Below the pieces are notes generated by a model. The model saw nothing but the letters and a program-made list of their open reading frames with translations, ran no database searches and was not told where the DNA came from. DNA of 64,000 nucleotides, taken from Asaia bogorensis (GTDB taxonomy: Bacteria > Pseudomonadota > Alphaproteobacteria > Acetobacterales > Acetobacteraceae). Each line of letters opens with the position of its first letter. The first letter of the stretch is position 1. Shown in pieces: positions 54,140 to 63,653 of the stretch. The position numbers and the translations under genes were made by a program. The stretch covers positions 186,001-250,000 of the forward strand of contig NZ_UEGO01000031.1 of NCBI RefSeq assembly GCF_900465345.1, given 5' to 3'.

Positions 54140-54868
54140 TCAGGCCGTTTCGATAATACGGGTAAAGCGTCCCTCACCGCGCATGACACTCGCAAACGCG
54201 CCAGGGGCATGGATATTGAATACGATGATCGGGAGCCGGTTTTCACGGGCCAGCGAGATGGCGGTTGCGTCCATGACATTCAGGTCACGCGACAGCACAT
54301 CCATATAGGACAATTCGTCGTAACGCTCCGCATCCGGCTCGCGACGCGGATCGGCCGAATAAACACCGTCGACCTGCGTTCCCTTGAGCAGAACGTCACA
54401 TTCCATCTCATTGGCACGCAGCGCGGCGGCCGTATCCGTGGTGAAGAACGGATTGCCCGTCCCGGCGGCGAAAATCACCACCCGTCCCTTCTCCATGTGG
54501 CGAACAGCACGACGACGGATATAGGGTTCGGCGATGGATGACATCTGAATGGCGGACATGACGCGGGTGGCAACACCGGCGCGCTCCAGGGCGTTCTGCA
54601 TCATCAACGCATTGATGACGGTTGCCAGCATGCCGGCATAATCGCCCTGTGCGCGATCCATGCCTTTGGCTGCTGCGGCAACACCACGGAAGATATTTCC
54701 GCCGCCAATCACCAGACAGACCTGAATGCCGCTGCGCGAGACAGAGGCCACATCATTGGCAATCGCCTCGACCATCTGCGGCTCGATACCGAAAGAGCCC
54801 TTTCCCATCAGGGCCTCGCCCGAAACCTTGAGAAGAACGCGCTTGTAGCCTGCAGAAGTTTCGGTCAT
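54140..54868 (-). CDS. pyrH: UMP kinase
   Basis: The 242-residue amino-acid-kinase-fold enzyme has [20 protein letters not shown] and the C-terminal [22 protein letters not shown]. It phosphorylates UMP to UDP and is typically controlled by GTP and UTP. ATG 54868 follows GAGG at 5 bases. In most proteobacteria rpsB and tsf precede pyrH; here era lies upstream, 86 bp away. Confidence 0.97.
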   Translation of the reverse strand: MTETSAGYKRVLLKVSGEALMGKGSFGIEPQMVEAIANDVASVSRSGIQVCLVIGGGNIFRGVAAAAKGMDRAQGDYAGMLATVINALMMQNALERAGVATRVMSAIQMSSIAEPYIRRRAVRHMEKGRVVIFAAGTGNPFFTTDTAAALRANEMECDVLLKGTQVDGVYSADPRREPDAERYDELSYMDVLSRDLNVMDATAISLARENRLPIIVFNIHAPGAFASVMRGEGRFTRIIETA

Positions 54869-54954
54869 CGCATCCTCTTTCACAGCAGCCTTAACAGGGC
54901 CGAATACAGCCCGCGCCTCTCTTATAGGGCGCGGCCTGTCCTCACAAGAACTTC

Positions 54955-55845
54955 TCAGGCGTCATCAAGCCCGATGGCACGCAGTCTGGCCTTTTCCTCG
55001 TCCCAACCCGCGCGCTCACGCACGTTCAGGAAAAGATGGCAGGGCCGTTCGAGCAACCGCCCCAGATCCAAACGCGCCCGCTCGCCGATACTGCGAATCT
55101 TGCGTCCCCCCTCACCAATCAGAATGGCCTTGTGCCCGGGACGGGAGACATAAATCGTGGCATCGATGCGCACCGACCCATCAGGGCGCTCCTTGAAGCT
55201 CTCCGTCTCGACGGTGGCCTGGTAGGGGATTTCCTCATGGGTCTGCATGAAAATCTGCTCGCGTACCAGTTCGGCGGCCAGCAGACGATCAGGCAGATCG
55301 GTCAGATCGTCCTCCGGATAGAGGTAAGGCCCTTCCGGCAGTTCGGCTGCGAGATAATCCAGCAGATCGTCCACCCCATCACCCGAACGGGCGCTGAGCA
55401 TGAATACATGCTCGACCGACAATTGATCGGTGATGGCTTTGGTCAGGGGCAGAAGCTGCTGCGTGGTCACGAGGTCGGTCTTGTTGAGCACAAGCCATAC
55501 ACGGCGCTTCTGCTTCGCCAGGGTATCGATGACCGCCTGGGCCTCTTCGCGTATGCCAGCCTTGGCATCGATCAACAGAAGCGAGATATCGGCGTCCTGT
55601 GACCCGGTCCACGCTGCTGCCACCATAGCCCGGTCGAGCTTGCGCTTAGGCTTGAAGATGCCCGGCGTATCAACCAGCAGAATCTGCGAAGTCTGACGCA
55701 TCAGGATCCCGAGCACGCGAAAGCGCGTCGTCTGGGCCTTGGGGCTGACGATCGAGAGCTTGGTCCCGGTCATACGGTTGATCAGGGTGGATTTACCGGC
55801 ATTCGGCGCCCCGACCAGGGCGACGAAACCACAACGTGTTGTCAT
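54955..55845 (-). CDS. era: GTPase Era
   Basis: A 296-residue protein with G1 GAPNAGKS (12-19), G3 DTPG, G4 NKTD and a C-terminal KH domain ([17 protein letters not shown]). Era binds the 3' end of 16S rRNA during 30S maturation. It overlaps the rnc stop (ATGA at 55842), the usual rnc-era coupling. Confidence 0.97.
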   Translation of the reverse strand: MTTRCGFVALVGAPNAGKSTLINRMTGTKLSIVSPKAQTTRFRVLGILMRQTSQILLVDTPGIFKPKRKLDRAMVAAAWTGSQDADISLLLIDAKAGIREEAQAVIDTLAKQKRRVWLVLNKTDLVTTQQLLPLTKAITDQLSVEHVFMLSARSGDGVDDLLDYLAAELPEGPYLYPEDDLTDLPDRLLAAELVREQIFMQTHEEIPYQATVETESFKERPDGSVRIDATIYVSRPGHKAILIGEGGRKIRSIGERARLDLGRLLERPCHLFLNVRERAGWDEEKARLRAIGLDDA

Positions 55846-56591
55846 TTTCTATCCTTCGTGCCTTTACGGCCACGGTTCAATCGCCGAAGCAAGGCAGTGG
55901 CTGCCTCACTCTCGGCCTGGCGTTTGCTACCCGCAACGCCCTCTCCTTTCTCCCCCATAGCAGAAACCGCGATGGTAAAGCGCGGCGCATGTGAGGGACC
56001 TTCCATGGAAAGCGTTTCGTAATCCGGCAGGGGGTATCCCCGGGCGAGAACGAATTCCTGCAGGGTCGTCTTGGGGTCCTTGGGCGGCGTGATCTGCGAG
56101 GTCAACAGATCCTTCCACTTCTCCCGCACGAAACGTCGCGCTGGCTCCAATCCACCATCAAGATAGAGCGCACCCAACAGGGCCTCCATCGCATCGGCCT
56201 GAACATTGGCGAGGCTGCGTATACCGGCCTGCTCCTCATGCTCGGCGATATGCAGCGCCTCCGCCACACCAATGCTTTCCGCAATCGGGGCCAGAGCGTT
56301 GCGCGAGACCAGTGAGGCGTGGCGCGGCCCCAGCGCCCCTTCGGGCTCGTCGGGGAACTGCTCAAGCAACCATTCAGCCATCAGCAGGCCGAGCACGCGA
56401 TCACCAATGAATTCCAGCCGCTCGTTCGAAGCTGCGCTGGCAACCCTTGCAGCCTGACGTGGCGCGCGCCTTCCCTGACGGGCAGAGACGGCGGAACGGT
56501 GAGTGAGCGCCTGTCGCAGCAACCCCTGATCGGCAAACTGATGGCCAAGGGCCGCCTGCAGGGTCTCCGCTATGGCGTCATGCATCGTCAT
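55842..56591 (-). CDS. rnc: Ribonuclease III
   Basis: The 249 residues contain the signature NERLEFIGDRVLG and DAMEALLGALYLDGG with the catalytic acidic residues, and a C-terminal double-stranded RNA-binding domain. A basic arginine-rich insert (RQGRRAPRQAARVASAA, about residues 40-56) precedes the signature. It processes rRNA precursors and other duplex RNAs. ATG 56591 or 56585 may be used; the gene begins 9 bp after lepB. Confidence 0.96.
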   Translation of the reverse strand: MTMHDAIAETLQAALGHQFADQGLLRQALTHRSAVSARQGRRAPRQAARVASAASNERLEFIGDRVLGLLMAEWLLEQFPDEPEGALGPRHASLVSRNALAPIAESIGVAEALHIAEHEEQAGIRSLANVQADAMEALLGALYLDGGLEPARRFVREKWKDLLTSQITPPKDPKTTLQEFVLARGYPLPDYETLSMEGPSHAPRFTIAVSAMGEKGEGVAGSKRQAESEAATALLRRLNRGRKGTKDRK

Positions 56592-56600
56592 GAGCCTGCC

Positions 56601-57395
56601 TCAGTGCATGGTCGCAAAAAGATGGCTCCAGCGGATCTCGAAAGGCCATTGCCAGAACTGCCAGAGAGGATGAACGGCCTCGTAGGAGAAGAACACGAAG
56701 CGTGCCTTGCCCACCAGATTGACCATCGGCACATAGCCAAGATCCACACCATTATCGCGCTGAAAACGGCTATCTCCGCTATTGTCACGGTTATCGCCCA
56801 TCGCGAAGAAGTACCCCTCGGGCACGACATATTCGCGCGTGTCGTTCTGCTCGCCCTCATCCGTCTGCTTCAGGATCTGATGCGTGACGGGTGCGGCGCC
56901 CGCACTTCCCGGCAGGGTTTCGAGATAGCGTATGCCCGTCTGCGGATAACGGTTCTCATCCATCACGGAATAAGCACCCAGCGACTGACGTGGCACCAGC
57001 GTGCCGTTCAGATAAAGCTCGCCTGCACGCATCTGGATGTGATCACCCGGCAGACCGATGATGCGCTTGATATAATCGACCGACGTGTTTTGCGTATAGC
57101 GGAATACCGCGACATCGCCACGATGCGGCGACGCGCCCCAGATGCGCCCGTCAAAAAGATGCGGCGAAAACGGCATGGAGAAACGCGACCAGCCATAATC
57201 GAATTTTGTGACGATGATGTAGTCGCCCACCTGCAAGGTCGGAATCATGGAGGCGCTAGGGATATTGAACGGTTCGAGAACCACCGTCCGTATCGCCAGC
57301 AATATGACAATCCAGATCGCGACGAAGCGCACGATCTCAAGGGGGGTATCTTCTTTTTTCCTGGAGGCACGCGCCTCCTGATTCTGGTCGGTCAT
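56601..57395 (-). CDS. lepB: Signal peptidase I
   Basis: A 264-residue S26 peptidase with one membrane segment (about residues 22-40), catalytic Ser49 in IPSASM and Lys110 in DYIKRIIGLPGD, plus GDNRDNSGDSR. It cleaves signal peptides of exported proteins on the periplasmic side. It starts at ATG 57395, 43 bp after acpS. Confidence 0.97.
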   Translation of the reverse strand: MTDQNQEARASRKKEDTPLEIVRFVAIWIVILLAIRTVVLEPFNIPSASMIPTLQVGDYIIVTKFDYGWSRFSMPFSPHLFDGRIWGASPHRGDVAVFRYTQNTSVDYIKRIIGLPGDHIQMRAGELYLNGTLVPRQSLGAYSVMDENRYPQTGIRYLETLPGSAGAAPVTHQILKQTDEGEQNDTREYVVPEGYFFAMGDNRDNSGDSRFQRDNGVDLGYVPMVNLVGKARFVFFSYEAVHPLWQFWQWPFEIRWSHLFATMH

Positions 57396-57438
57396 ATCCG
57401 GGTCTTAGCGCAGGTGGTGGGGCATTGGCGACAGGCTA

Positions 57439-57849
57439 TCACGAAGTACAGGAAACTGACTGCACGATCACATAGGCCATTGCATAAGGAGCCTCATCGG
57501 TCAGGCTGAGCAGGATTTCCGCCCGCTCCCCCGGCAAGGCCATTGCAGCAAGGCAGGAAGCAGCCTCTCCCTTGAGGGTAAGAAAGGGTTTGCCGAGTCC
57601 GTCATTGCCAACCTCGATATCGGTCAGGGCGATACCGTCACGAAAACCCGTACCCAGCGCCTTGACGCACGCCTCCTTGGCCGCCCATCGCTTGGCAAGG
57701 ATACCGATACGGCTATCGCCCTTGCGTGTATCGGCATAAGCGCGTTCCGCCGGGGTGAAGCTACGTTCGAGAAATCTTTCCCCTGAGCGCTCGAGAACCC
57801 GCGCAATGCGGCGCATGTCGCACAGATCCGTACCGATACCCCTGATCAT
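57439..57849 (-). CDS. acpS: Holo-ACP synthase
   Basis: A 136-residue phosphopantetheinyl transferase with IGTDLCDMRRI (Asp8) and KRWAAKEACVKALGTG (catalytic Glu). It activates acyl-carrier protein for fatty acid and lipid A synthesis. In many alphaproteobacteria pdxJ sits just upstream of acpS; here rsh is directly upstream, with 26 bp between. Confidence 0.95.
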   Translation of the reverse strand: MIRGIGTDLCDMRRIARVLERSGERFLERSFTPAERAYADTRKGDSRIGILAKRWAAKEACVKALGTGFRDGIALTDIEVGNDGLGKPFLTLKGEAASCLAAMALPGERAEILLSLTDEAPYAMAYVIVQSVSCTS

Positions 57850-57875
57850 CTCGTCACTCAGTTTCTAGCCGTCAC

Positions 57876-60176
57876 TCAGTTTCTGGCGCGCTCGACCTGC
57901 ATGACACCCTGCGCCGAGCGCAGTGCCGCAATCATGGCAGACAGGTGCCGCACATCGCGTACTTCGAGATCGACCAGGATTTCCATGAAATCGAGTTGAC
58001 GGTTCAGGATGCGCAGATTGACGACACTGCCATTATGTTTGGACGCCGTATTCGTCAGCGTGGTCAGAACACTTGATTCATTGGCGGCAATCACACTGAC
58101 ACGTCCGATATGGGGTGCGCCCCGCTCACCTTGCGCCAGAGCCTCGTAGTCCCAGTCGATTTCAAGGAACCGCTCAGGCGTGGACGAGAAGGCGCTCAAA
58201 TTCTGGCAGGCACGCTGGTGGATGGTCACGCCCTTGCCCTGTGCGATGATGCCCACGATCGGGTCGCCCGGCAACGGATGACAGCACCCGGCGAAATGGG
58301 TCGCAATCCCGGAGCCGATACCGGTGATGATCGAACCGCTCTTGGCACCGTAGCGGGGCGCCGTACCGACACCGCCACCAAGGCGGCCGGACAGGCCCGG
58401 CACCATACGAGGCGCGCGGTGGGTCTGGCGCAGTTCCGGATAGGCCGCATTGACCACATCACGCGGCCCGAGCTGTCCATTGCCAACTGCGACATACAGA
58501 TCCTCTATGCTGGCCTGACGCAGGTCGCGCAGCAGCGATTCCAGCACTTTCTCGCTGCCATCGACACCTTCCTGACGGAAAGCCTTGGCCAGCGCCGTAC
58601 GCCCGGTATCGAGATTGACCTGACGCTGTTGCAACGCAACATGTCGGCGTATGCGCGCGCGCGCCTTGCCCGTAACAACGAACCGCTCCCAGGACGCCGA
58701 GGGCGTCCCGCCACGCGCCGTCATGATCTCGACCTGATCGCCATTCTGCAATTCATGGCGCAGGGGCATCAGGCGACCATTGATCTTGGCGCCTACGCAG
58801 GCGTCACCAACCTGGCTGTGCACCGCATAGGCGAAGTCAACGGGCGTCGCGCGACGCGGCAGGGAGATCAGCTGCCCTTTGGGGGTGAAACAGAAAACTT
58901 GATCCTGATACAGTTCAAGCTTCGTATTCTCGAGAAACTCGTCAGGTGCTTCTGAATCCTCGAGGATCTCAAGAAGGTCCTGCACCCAGCGCAGCTTGTT
59001 GAGGCCCAGAGCCGCAACCTCGCTATTGGACGCCTGCGCCTCGTCACGTTCCTTATAGGCCCAGTGCGCCGCCACACCGTTTTCAGCAAAGTTGTGCATG
59101 TCCGCCGTGCGGATCTGCACTTCGATCTTCTGGTTTCGCGGCTGTCGCAGGGTCACGCCCGTATGAAGGCTTTGATAGCCATTGGCCTTGGGCGTGGAAA
59201 TGTAATCCTTGAAGCGCCCCGCAATCATCGGATAGGCGCCATGGATGGCACCCAGTGCAGCATAACAGGCGTCACGGCTGGGAACGATCACGCGAAATGC
59301 CATGATGTCGGAAAGCTGCTCGAACGCGACATTGCGCTTTTGCATCTTGGCCCAGATCGAATAGGGCGATTTCTCCCGCCCCGTCACATCGATCTGGGGC
59401 AGACCGACCTCTGCACAGAGCGCCTTCAGTTCATGCTTGATCTGCTCGATGATATCCGCGCCGTGACCTCGCAGGAAGTTCAGACGTGCCCGGATTGTCG
59501 CATCTGCTTCAGGCTCAAGCTGCTCGAATGAGAGGTTCTGTAACTCGGTCTTGACGCGATCCATACCGATGCGCTCCGCCAGCGGCGCGTAGATATCCAT
59601 CGTTTCACGGGCAATGCGCAGGCGGCGGTCTTGCCTCTGCACATAATGCAGGGTGCGCATGTTATGCAGGCGATCGGCCAGCTTCACGATCAGCACGCGA
59701 ATATCGCGCGACATCGCCAGAACGAGCTTACGGAAATTTTCAGCCTGCTTTGTCCGGTCGGACTGCAACTCCAGGCGTGTCAGCTTGGTCACACCATCGA
59801 CCAGACTGGCCACCGTCTCACCGAAGCGATCCTTCAGGAAGGCCGGTGTGATCCCGGTATCTTCGACCGTATCGTGCAGCAGCCCGACCATGATCGAGGG
59901 CACGTCCATACGAAAACCCGCGAGGATGTTCGCTACGGCGATGGGATGAATAATATAGGGTTCACCATTGTCGCGCTTCTGCTCGCGATGCGCCTTTTCG
60001 GCAACTTCGTAGGCTTCTTCCACACGCTTGAGGTCCGCTTGCGGATCATAAGCAGCAATACGGCGAAGAAGGCCGCTGATCGACGGCACGACAGGCGTCA
60101 CACCGGCTGGTTCAGCTGCAAGGATTTCGGGCGCTGGCGTATTCTGCTCGGCGCCGGGGAGAAGGGTGTCAGACAT
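57876..60176 (-). CDS. rsh: Bifunctional (p)ppGpp synthetase/hydrolase, RelA/SpoT homologue
   Basis: The 766-residue protein has the hydrolase HD domain (His77; His101-Asp102 in LLHDTVEDT), the synthetase domain with RFKDYISTPKANGYQSLHTG, a TGS domain (about 440-500), and a C-terminal ACT domain. Both active-site sets appear intact. It sets the level of (p)ppGpp in response to starvation. It follows rpoZ, whose omega subunit forms part of the ppGpp site on RNA polymerase in many proteobacteria, so signal maker and target are adjacent. Confidence 0.97.
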   Translation of the reverse strand: MSDTLLPGAEQNTPAPEILAAEPAGVTPVVPSISGLLRRIAAYDPQADLKRVEEAYEVAEKAHREQKRDNGEPYIIHPIAVANILAGFRMDVPSIMVGLLHDTVEDTGITPAFLKDRFGETVASLVDGVTKLTRLELQSDRTKQAENFRKLVLAMSRDIRVLIVKLADRLHNMRTLHYVQRQDRRLRIARETMDIYAPLAERIGMDRVKTELQNLSFEQLEPEADATIRARLNFLRGHGADIIEQIKHELKALCAEVGLPQIDVTGREKSPYSIWAKMQKRNVAFEQLSDIMAFRVIVPSRDACYAALGAIHGAYPMIAGRFKDYISTPKANGYQSLHTGVTLRQPRNQKIEVQIRTADMHNFAENGVAAHWAYKERDEAQASNSEVAALGLNKLRWVQDLLEILEDSEAPDEFLENTKLELYQDQVFCFTPKGQLISLPRRATPVDFAYAVHSQVGDACVGAKINGRLMPLRHELQNGDQVEIMTARGGTPSASWERFVVTGKARARIRRHVALQQRQVNLDTGRTALAKAFRQEGVDGSEKVLESLLRDLRQASIEDLYVAVGNGQLGPRDVVNAAYPELRQTHRAPRMVPGLSGRLGGGVGTAPRYGAKSGSIITGIGSGIATHFAGCCHPLPGDPIVGIIAQGKGVTIHQRACQNLSAFSSTPERFLEIDWDYEALAQGERGAPHIGRVSVIAANESSVLTTLTNTASKHNGSVVNLRILNRQLDFMEILVDLEVRDVRHLSAMIAALRSAQGVMQVERARN

Positions 60177-60252
60177 GCCGGTACTCTCTCCCGCAACCTA
60201 GATCGTTGAATACGCTACCGGACCACAGAACGGCCCGGCACCGCAAGAGGAC

Positions 60253-60651
60253 TCAGCGGCGGCCGCGCCCTCCGAATTCCGCCTCGAACGACGCCTCGAG
60301 CTCGGCTGTGGACATGGTTTCAGCCATATGCGCGTGCTCTTCCTCGGAGGAGACATCCTGCAGGCCGAAGATGTTCTGATCGGTCGGGATAAGGTCCATC
60401 ACCTCTTCATCTACAGGCTCAGGCTCGGGTGCACGCGCCAGGGAACGCACAATACCGTCCTTGAGCGTGCCAAGATTAACCTTGTCTTCCGCGATTTCAC
60501 GCAGAGCCACGACAGGGTTCTTGTCATTGTCACGATCGAGGGTCATTTCCTCGCCACGTGACAGGCCACGAGCGCGCTGTGCAGCAAGGAGAACGAGCTC
60601 GAAGCGGTTCGGGACCTTTTCGATGCAGTCTTCAACGGTAACGCGTGCCAT
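60253..60651 (-). CDS. rpoZ: RNA polymerase omega subunit
   Basis: With ATG 60651 the protein has 132 residues. The core [28 protein letters not shown] is followed by an acidic tail (about residues 65-132) longer than in E. coli omega (91 residues), as usual in alphaproteobacteria. It stabilises the beta' subunit. It is the first gene of the long minus-strand run. The frame upstream of 60651 is not omega-like. Confidence 0.95.
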   Translation of the reverse strand: MARVTVEDCIEKVPNRFELVLLAAQRARGLSRGEEMTLDRDNDKNPVVALREIAEDKVNLGTLKDGIVRSLARAPEPEPVDEEVMDLIPTDQNIFGLQDVSSEEEHAHMAETMSTAELEASFEAEFGGRGRR

Positions 60652-60956
60652 AAAACTCTTCCCAACCAATTTCCGCAGATCGACGTGAATTGTGCAAAAT
60701 AGCACACCACGAGGCACGGAGCAATCATATGGGCATCCCTACAGCGTCGTGCTCAACAGCACGGCGTGAGCCCAGGTTAGCATCTCTCACGATCCAGCCT
60801 CATGCCATCATCGAAGACACTGAACCTGACATAGCCTGACAACGACGAAATGCTTCGGCATCTGTATTGTTCACCTGACCTTTGCTAGTCTTGCACGGTG
60901 AATTCAACTCACTGCCGCGAGAGCCTGTCTCGGCAGATGTCCCTCATGGATCAAAG
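60652..60956. other. Divergent intergenic region rpoZ / NYN gene
   Basis: About 300 bp without a gene. It should contain the promoters of rpoZ (minus) and the NYN-domain gene (plus), but no convincing -35/-10 pair was found. Two inverted repeats are present: TGTGC-N6-GCACA at 60691-60706 and a 9-bp stem CGTCGTGCT/AGCACGGCG with a CAAC loop at 60745-60766, neither followed by a T-run. Confidence 0.5.
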
Positions 60957-61562
60957 ATGCTCGAAAAAACCGAGAAGACTGCCGTTTTTATAGATGGATC
61001 GAGCCTATATTACACTGCGAAAACCCTTGGATTCGAAGTAGATTATCGCCGCCTTCTTCGGTACCTGAAATCTGGAACCAGACTCATCCGGGCCCATTAC
61101 TACGCAGCAATTCCAGAGACTGAAGAGTACTCCCCCCTGAAGCCTCTCACAGACTGGTTGGCCTATAACGGCTACATGCTCGTCACAAAGACGGCGCGCG
61201 AGTTCACCGACCAGACCGGCCGCCGCCGCCTCAAGGGCAATATGGATGTCGAGCTCGCGGTCGACCTGCTTGAACTCGCCGACAAGATCGACCATGCCGT
61301 CATCTTCAGCGGTGATGCCGACCTCCGGCGTGCCGTTGAAGCGATCCAGCGTCGGGGAGTGCGCGTGACTGCTGTATCCTCCCTGCGATCCTCTCCCCCG
61401 CTGATCGGCGATGATCTCAGACGGCAGGTGGACCAGTTCGTCGAACTTGGAGACATTGCAGCAGAATTCACGCGACGTCAGACCGACGTCCCGCCCCGCC
61501 CCAGGCAGACCCCGGTCAGGCATCCTGCCGATATCATGACCAATAATGATATGGATGATTGA
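60957..61562 (+). CDS. NYN-domain (LabA/DUF88-type) protein, putative RNase
   Basis: The 201-residue protein has a NYN/PIN-like domain: AVFIDGSSLYYTAKTLG with the first acidic residue (Asp13), KGNMDVELAVDLLEL with the second, and IFSGDADLRRAVEAIQRRG with the third, followed by a basic, proline-rich tail ending in NNDMDD. The set of acidic residues fits a metal-dependent ribonuclease, although activity in LabA-type members is rarely shown. ATG 60957 follows GGATCAAAG; the frame could extend to 60882 but without a better ribosome binding site. It is divergent from rpoZ. Confidence 0.88.
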   Translation: MLEKTEKTAVFIDGSSLYYTAKTLGFEVDYRRLLRYLKSGTRLIRAHYYAAIPETEEYSPLKPLTDWLAYNGYMLVTKTAREFTDQTGRRRLKGNMDVELAVDLLELADKIDHAVIFSGDADLRRAVEAIQRRGVRVTAVSSLRSSPPLIGDDLRRQVDQFVELGDIAAEFTRRQTDVPPRPRQTPVRHPADIMTNNDMDD

Positions 61563-61905
61563 CCACCAGCCCCCACGCTCCGCCGGATGGTCTGGCGCGA
61601 TGGGCGGGTTCCCGATCGCGCTAAACACGAACCGCGTAGCTGGCATCGTCGTTCAGCCTTGCCCCGTCCTGATCTGACCCGTCTTGTGTGACTGAACTCT
61701 CTCGCCTCGCAAGAAGCGCGCTGCACCCGCATGCACCATGACAGGGAGATGTCATGCCCATGACAGACATCCCCTGCGGTGTGGCAATGCCCGCTCGTCC
61801 CGGCTCGCCATGAGTCGCGAGATACACGCTGAAGTGCAACGCCGTGCAAGCAACCCTCGCGCTCAGAGCGCTTTTATCCGCAGAATCACGCTCAGGAGGA
61901 ACAAC
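61563..61905. other. Intergenic region with CATGACA repeats
   Basis: About 340 bp with no supported gene. CATGACA occurs at 61737-61743 and 61759-61765, and its complement TGTCATG at 61750-61756. The first two form a perfect 7-bp inverted repeat around GGGAGA. The cluster lies about 140-170 bp before the dehydrogenase start and could be an operator array. The dehydrogenase frame is open back to 61738 but the translated upstream part does not resemble the family. Confidence 0.45.
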
Positions 61906-62793
61906 ATGACAAGTCAGCGCAATTCGGGTTCAATCGGCTTTGTCGGCTACGGCGCCATGGGCTCGCTGATGGGTCGTAACCTGCGTGCTACCGGGTATGA
62001 AGTCCGTGCCTACACGCCGTCCGGCCGACAGCAGGACAACGAAACGCCTGTCGTCAACTCTGCACGGAAACTGGCCGAAATTTCCGATATCCTGATCCTG
62101 TGCGTGCCCAACGACGAGGCCGTCTTTGCCTCCGCAGATGGAGAGGACGGTTTTCTGAGCGGCACTCGCCCCGGCGCCATCGTGATCAATTGCAGCACCA
62201 TCTCCCCCGAGGCGACTGACAAGCTGCAGGAACTCGCCGCTGCGAAGGATCTGCGCTTCGTGGACGCCCCCATGTCGGGCAGCACCCCCGAAGCCGAAAA
62301 GGGCGAGCTCGTCATGCTGGTGGGGGCATCTGAACAGGATCTTGCCGCCGCCGCGCCCGTGCTGGACGCCATCGGCAAGCTCACCATTCATGCCGGAGAC
62401 GTCGGAGCAGGCACGCGCCTCAAGCTCGTCATCAACGGCATTATGGGCGCAACGCTCAACGTGATTGCCGAGGCTGTGGGTTATGGCCTTGATAGCGGCC
62501 TGAACCGTGACATGCTGTATGAAGCACTCTCTCAGGTGGCGGTCATCTCGCCGCATCACAAGCGCAAGCTTGGTGCTGCACAGCAGGGCGATTTCTCGCC
62601 GCAATTCCCCACCCGCCTCATGTCCAAGGATATGGGACTGCTCATCAGTGCGGCCAGATCGACGCACAGCTTCTGCCCTGCCATTGGCGTGGCAGACCAG
62701 GCTCTGGCCCTCTCGGGCAAGCGCCATGCCAATGACGACTACTCTGCTCTGCTCGGCGCCATCGAAAAGAGCGTCGTCAAGCACGACAGCTGA
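61906..62793 (+). CDS. 3-hydroxyisobutyrate dehydrogenase-family NAD(P)-dependent oxidoreductase
   Basis: A 295-residue beta-hydroxyacid dehydrogenase with the nucleotide motif GFVGYGAMGSLMGRN (GxGxxG at residues 14-19), the substrate-binding FVDAPMSGSTPEAEKGEL and the catalytic Lys in RLKLVINGIMG. The family includes 3-hydroxyisobutyrate, tartronate-semialdehyde and succinic-semialdehyde reductases; the substrate is not fixed by context. A perfect ribosome binding site (AGGAGG at 6 bases) supports ATG 61906. It is followed after 122 bp by sodB. Confidence 0.9.
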   Translation: MTSQRNSGSIGFVGYGAMGSLMGRNLRATGYEVRAYTPSGRQQDNETPVVNSARKLAEISDILILCVPNDEAVFASADGEDGFLSGTRPGAIVINCSTISPEATDKLQELAAAKDLRFVDAPMSGSTPEAEKGELVMLVGASEQDLAAAAPVLDAIGKLTIHAGDVGAGTRLKLVINGIMGATLNVIAEAVGYGLDSGLNRDMLYEALSQVAVISPHHKRKLGAAQQGDFSPQFPTRLMSKDMGLLISAARSTHSFCPAIGVADQALALSGKRHANDDYSALLGAIEKSVVKHDS

Positions 62794-62915
62794 GATCTCA
62801 GCGCGACACGAACCGGTGCCGCAACGGGTTGACGAAACCGGTTGCGCACCATAGCTGCCTTCTGTGGCCAGACAGCCCGTCTGGCCCTCACCATGACAGT
62901 CCAGGAGACGCGACC

Positions 62916-63524
62916 ATGGCTTTCGAACTGCCGTCCCTTCCCTACTCGTCCGGTGCGCTCGCCGCCTCTGGCATGTGCCAGGAAACGCTTGAGCTGCATC
63001 ATGGCAAGCATCATCAGGCTTATGTCACGGCGCTCAACGGCTTTGTCGAAGCCAAGCCAGAGCTTCAGGGCAAGAGCCTTGAGGAAATCATCCTCGCCGT
63101 GAAGGGTGATGCCGCACAGGCTCCCGTATTCAACAACGCGGGCCAGCACTGGAATCATATCCTGTTCTGGAAGAACCTTGCGCCGAATGGCGGTCAGGTT
63201 CCCTCCAAGCTGGCTGCGAAGATCGAGTCCGATCTCGGTGGTCTCGATGCGTTCAAGGCTGCTTTCAAGCAGGCTGCCATTTCGCAGTTCGGCTCAGGCT
63301 GGGCATGGCTGGTTCTTGGCAATGATGGCAAACTCGCCGTGACCAAGACAGCCAATGGCTCGAACCCGCTGGCCGAGGGCCAGGGTCGCGCCCTGCTGGG
63401 TCTGGATGTGTGGGAACACGCCTATTATCTGGACTTCCGCAACCGTCGCCCTGACTACATCACCAACTATCTCGACAAGCTTGCCAATTACGAGTTTGCC
63501 GAAGCAGAGCTGCTCTCTGCCTGA
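62916..63524 (+). CDS. sodB: Superoxide dismutase, Fe/Mn type
   Basis: The 202-residue enzyme keeps all four metal ligands, His28, His81, Asp164 and His168. FNNAGQHWNH and the HHGKHHQAYV start are closer to iron-type enzymes, though metal choice cannot be read with certainty. It dismutates superoxide in the cytosol. ATG 62916 has AGGAG at 8 bases. An intrinsic terminator follows at 63596. Confidence 0.97.
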   Translation: MAFELPSLPYSSGALAASGMCQETLELHHGKHHQAYVTALNGFVEAKPELQGKSLEEIILAVKGDAAQAPVFNNAGQHWNHILFWKNLAPNGGQVPSKLAAKIESDLGGLDAFKAAFKQAAISQFGSGWAWLVLGNDGKLAVTKTANGSNPLAEGQGRALLGLDVWEHAYYLDFRNRRPDYITNYLDKLANYEFAEAELLSA

Positions 63525-63595
63525 TATCGTTCCGGGCTGCCCTGAGGACTGTTCCTGGGGATCATCTGCGGGGCAGCACAAGACGTTATCCCGTG

Positions 63596-63630
63596 AAAAA
63601 GGCCGGCTCCCTTGCGGGGCCGGCCTTTTT
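63596..63630. terminator. Bidirectional intrinsic terminator between sodB and yajC
   Basis: AAAAAGGCCGGC (63596-63607) and GCCGGCCTTTTT (63619-63630) form a GC-rich stem flanked by an A-run and a T-run, so it can stop transcripts from both convergent genes. Confidence 0.93.
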
Positions 63631-63653
63631 CGATCTGTACGGAGCGCTGCGCC

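Noticed and set aside
56319-57509. 396-codon plus-strand frame across rnc, lepB and acpS
   Set aside because: Antisense to three conserved genes with intact active sites; its long length follows from GC-rich codon usage.
61738-61905. N-terminal extension of the hydroxyacid dehydrogenase
   Set aside because: ATG 61906 has a perfect ribosome binding site and puts the nucleotide motif at the N-terminus; the extension is random in character.
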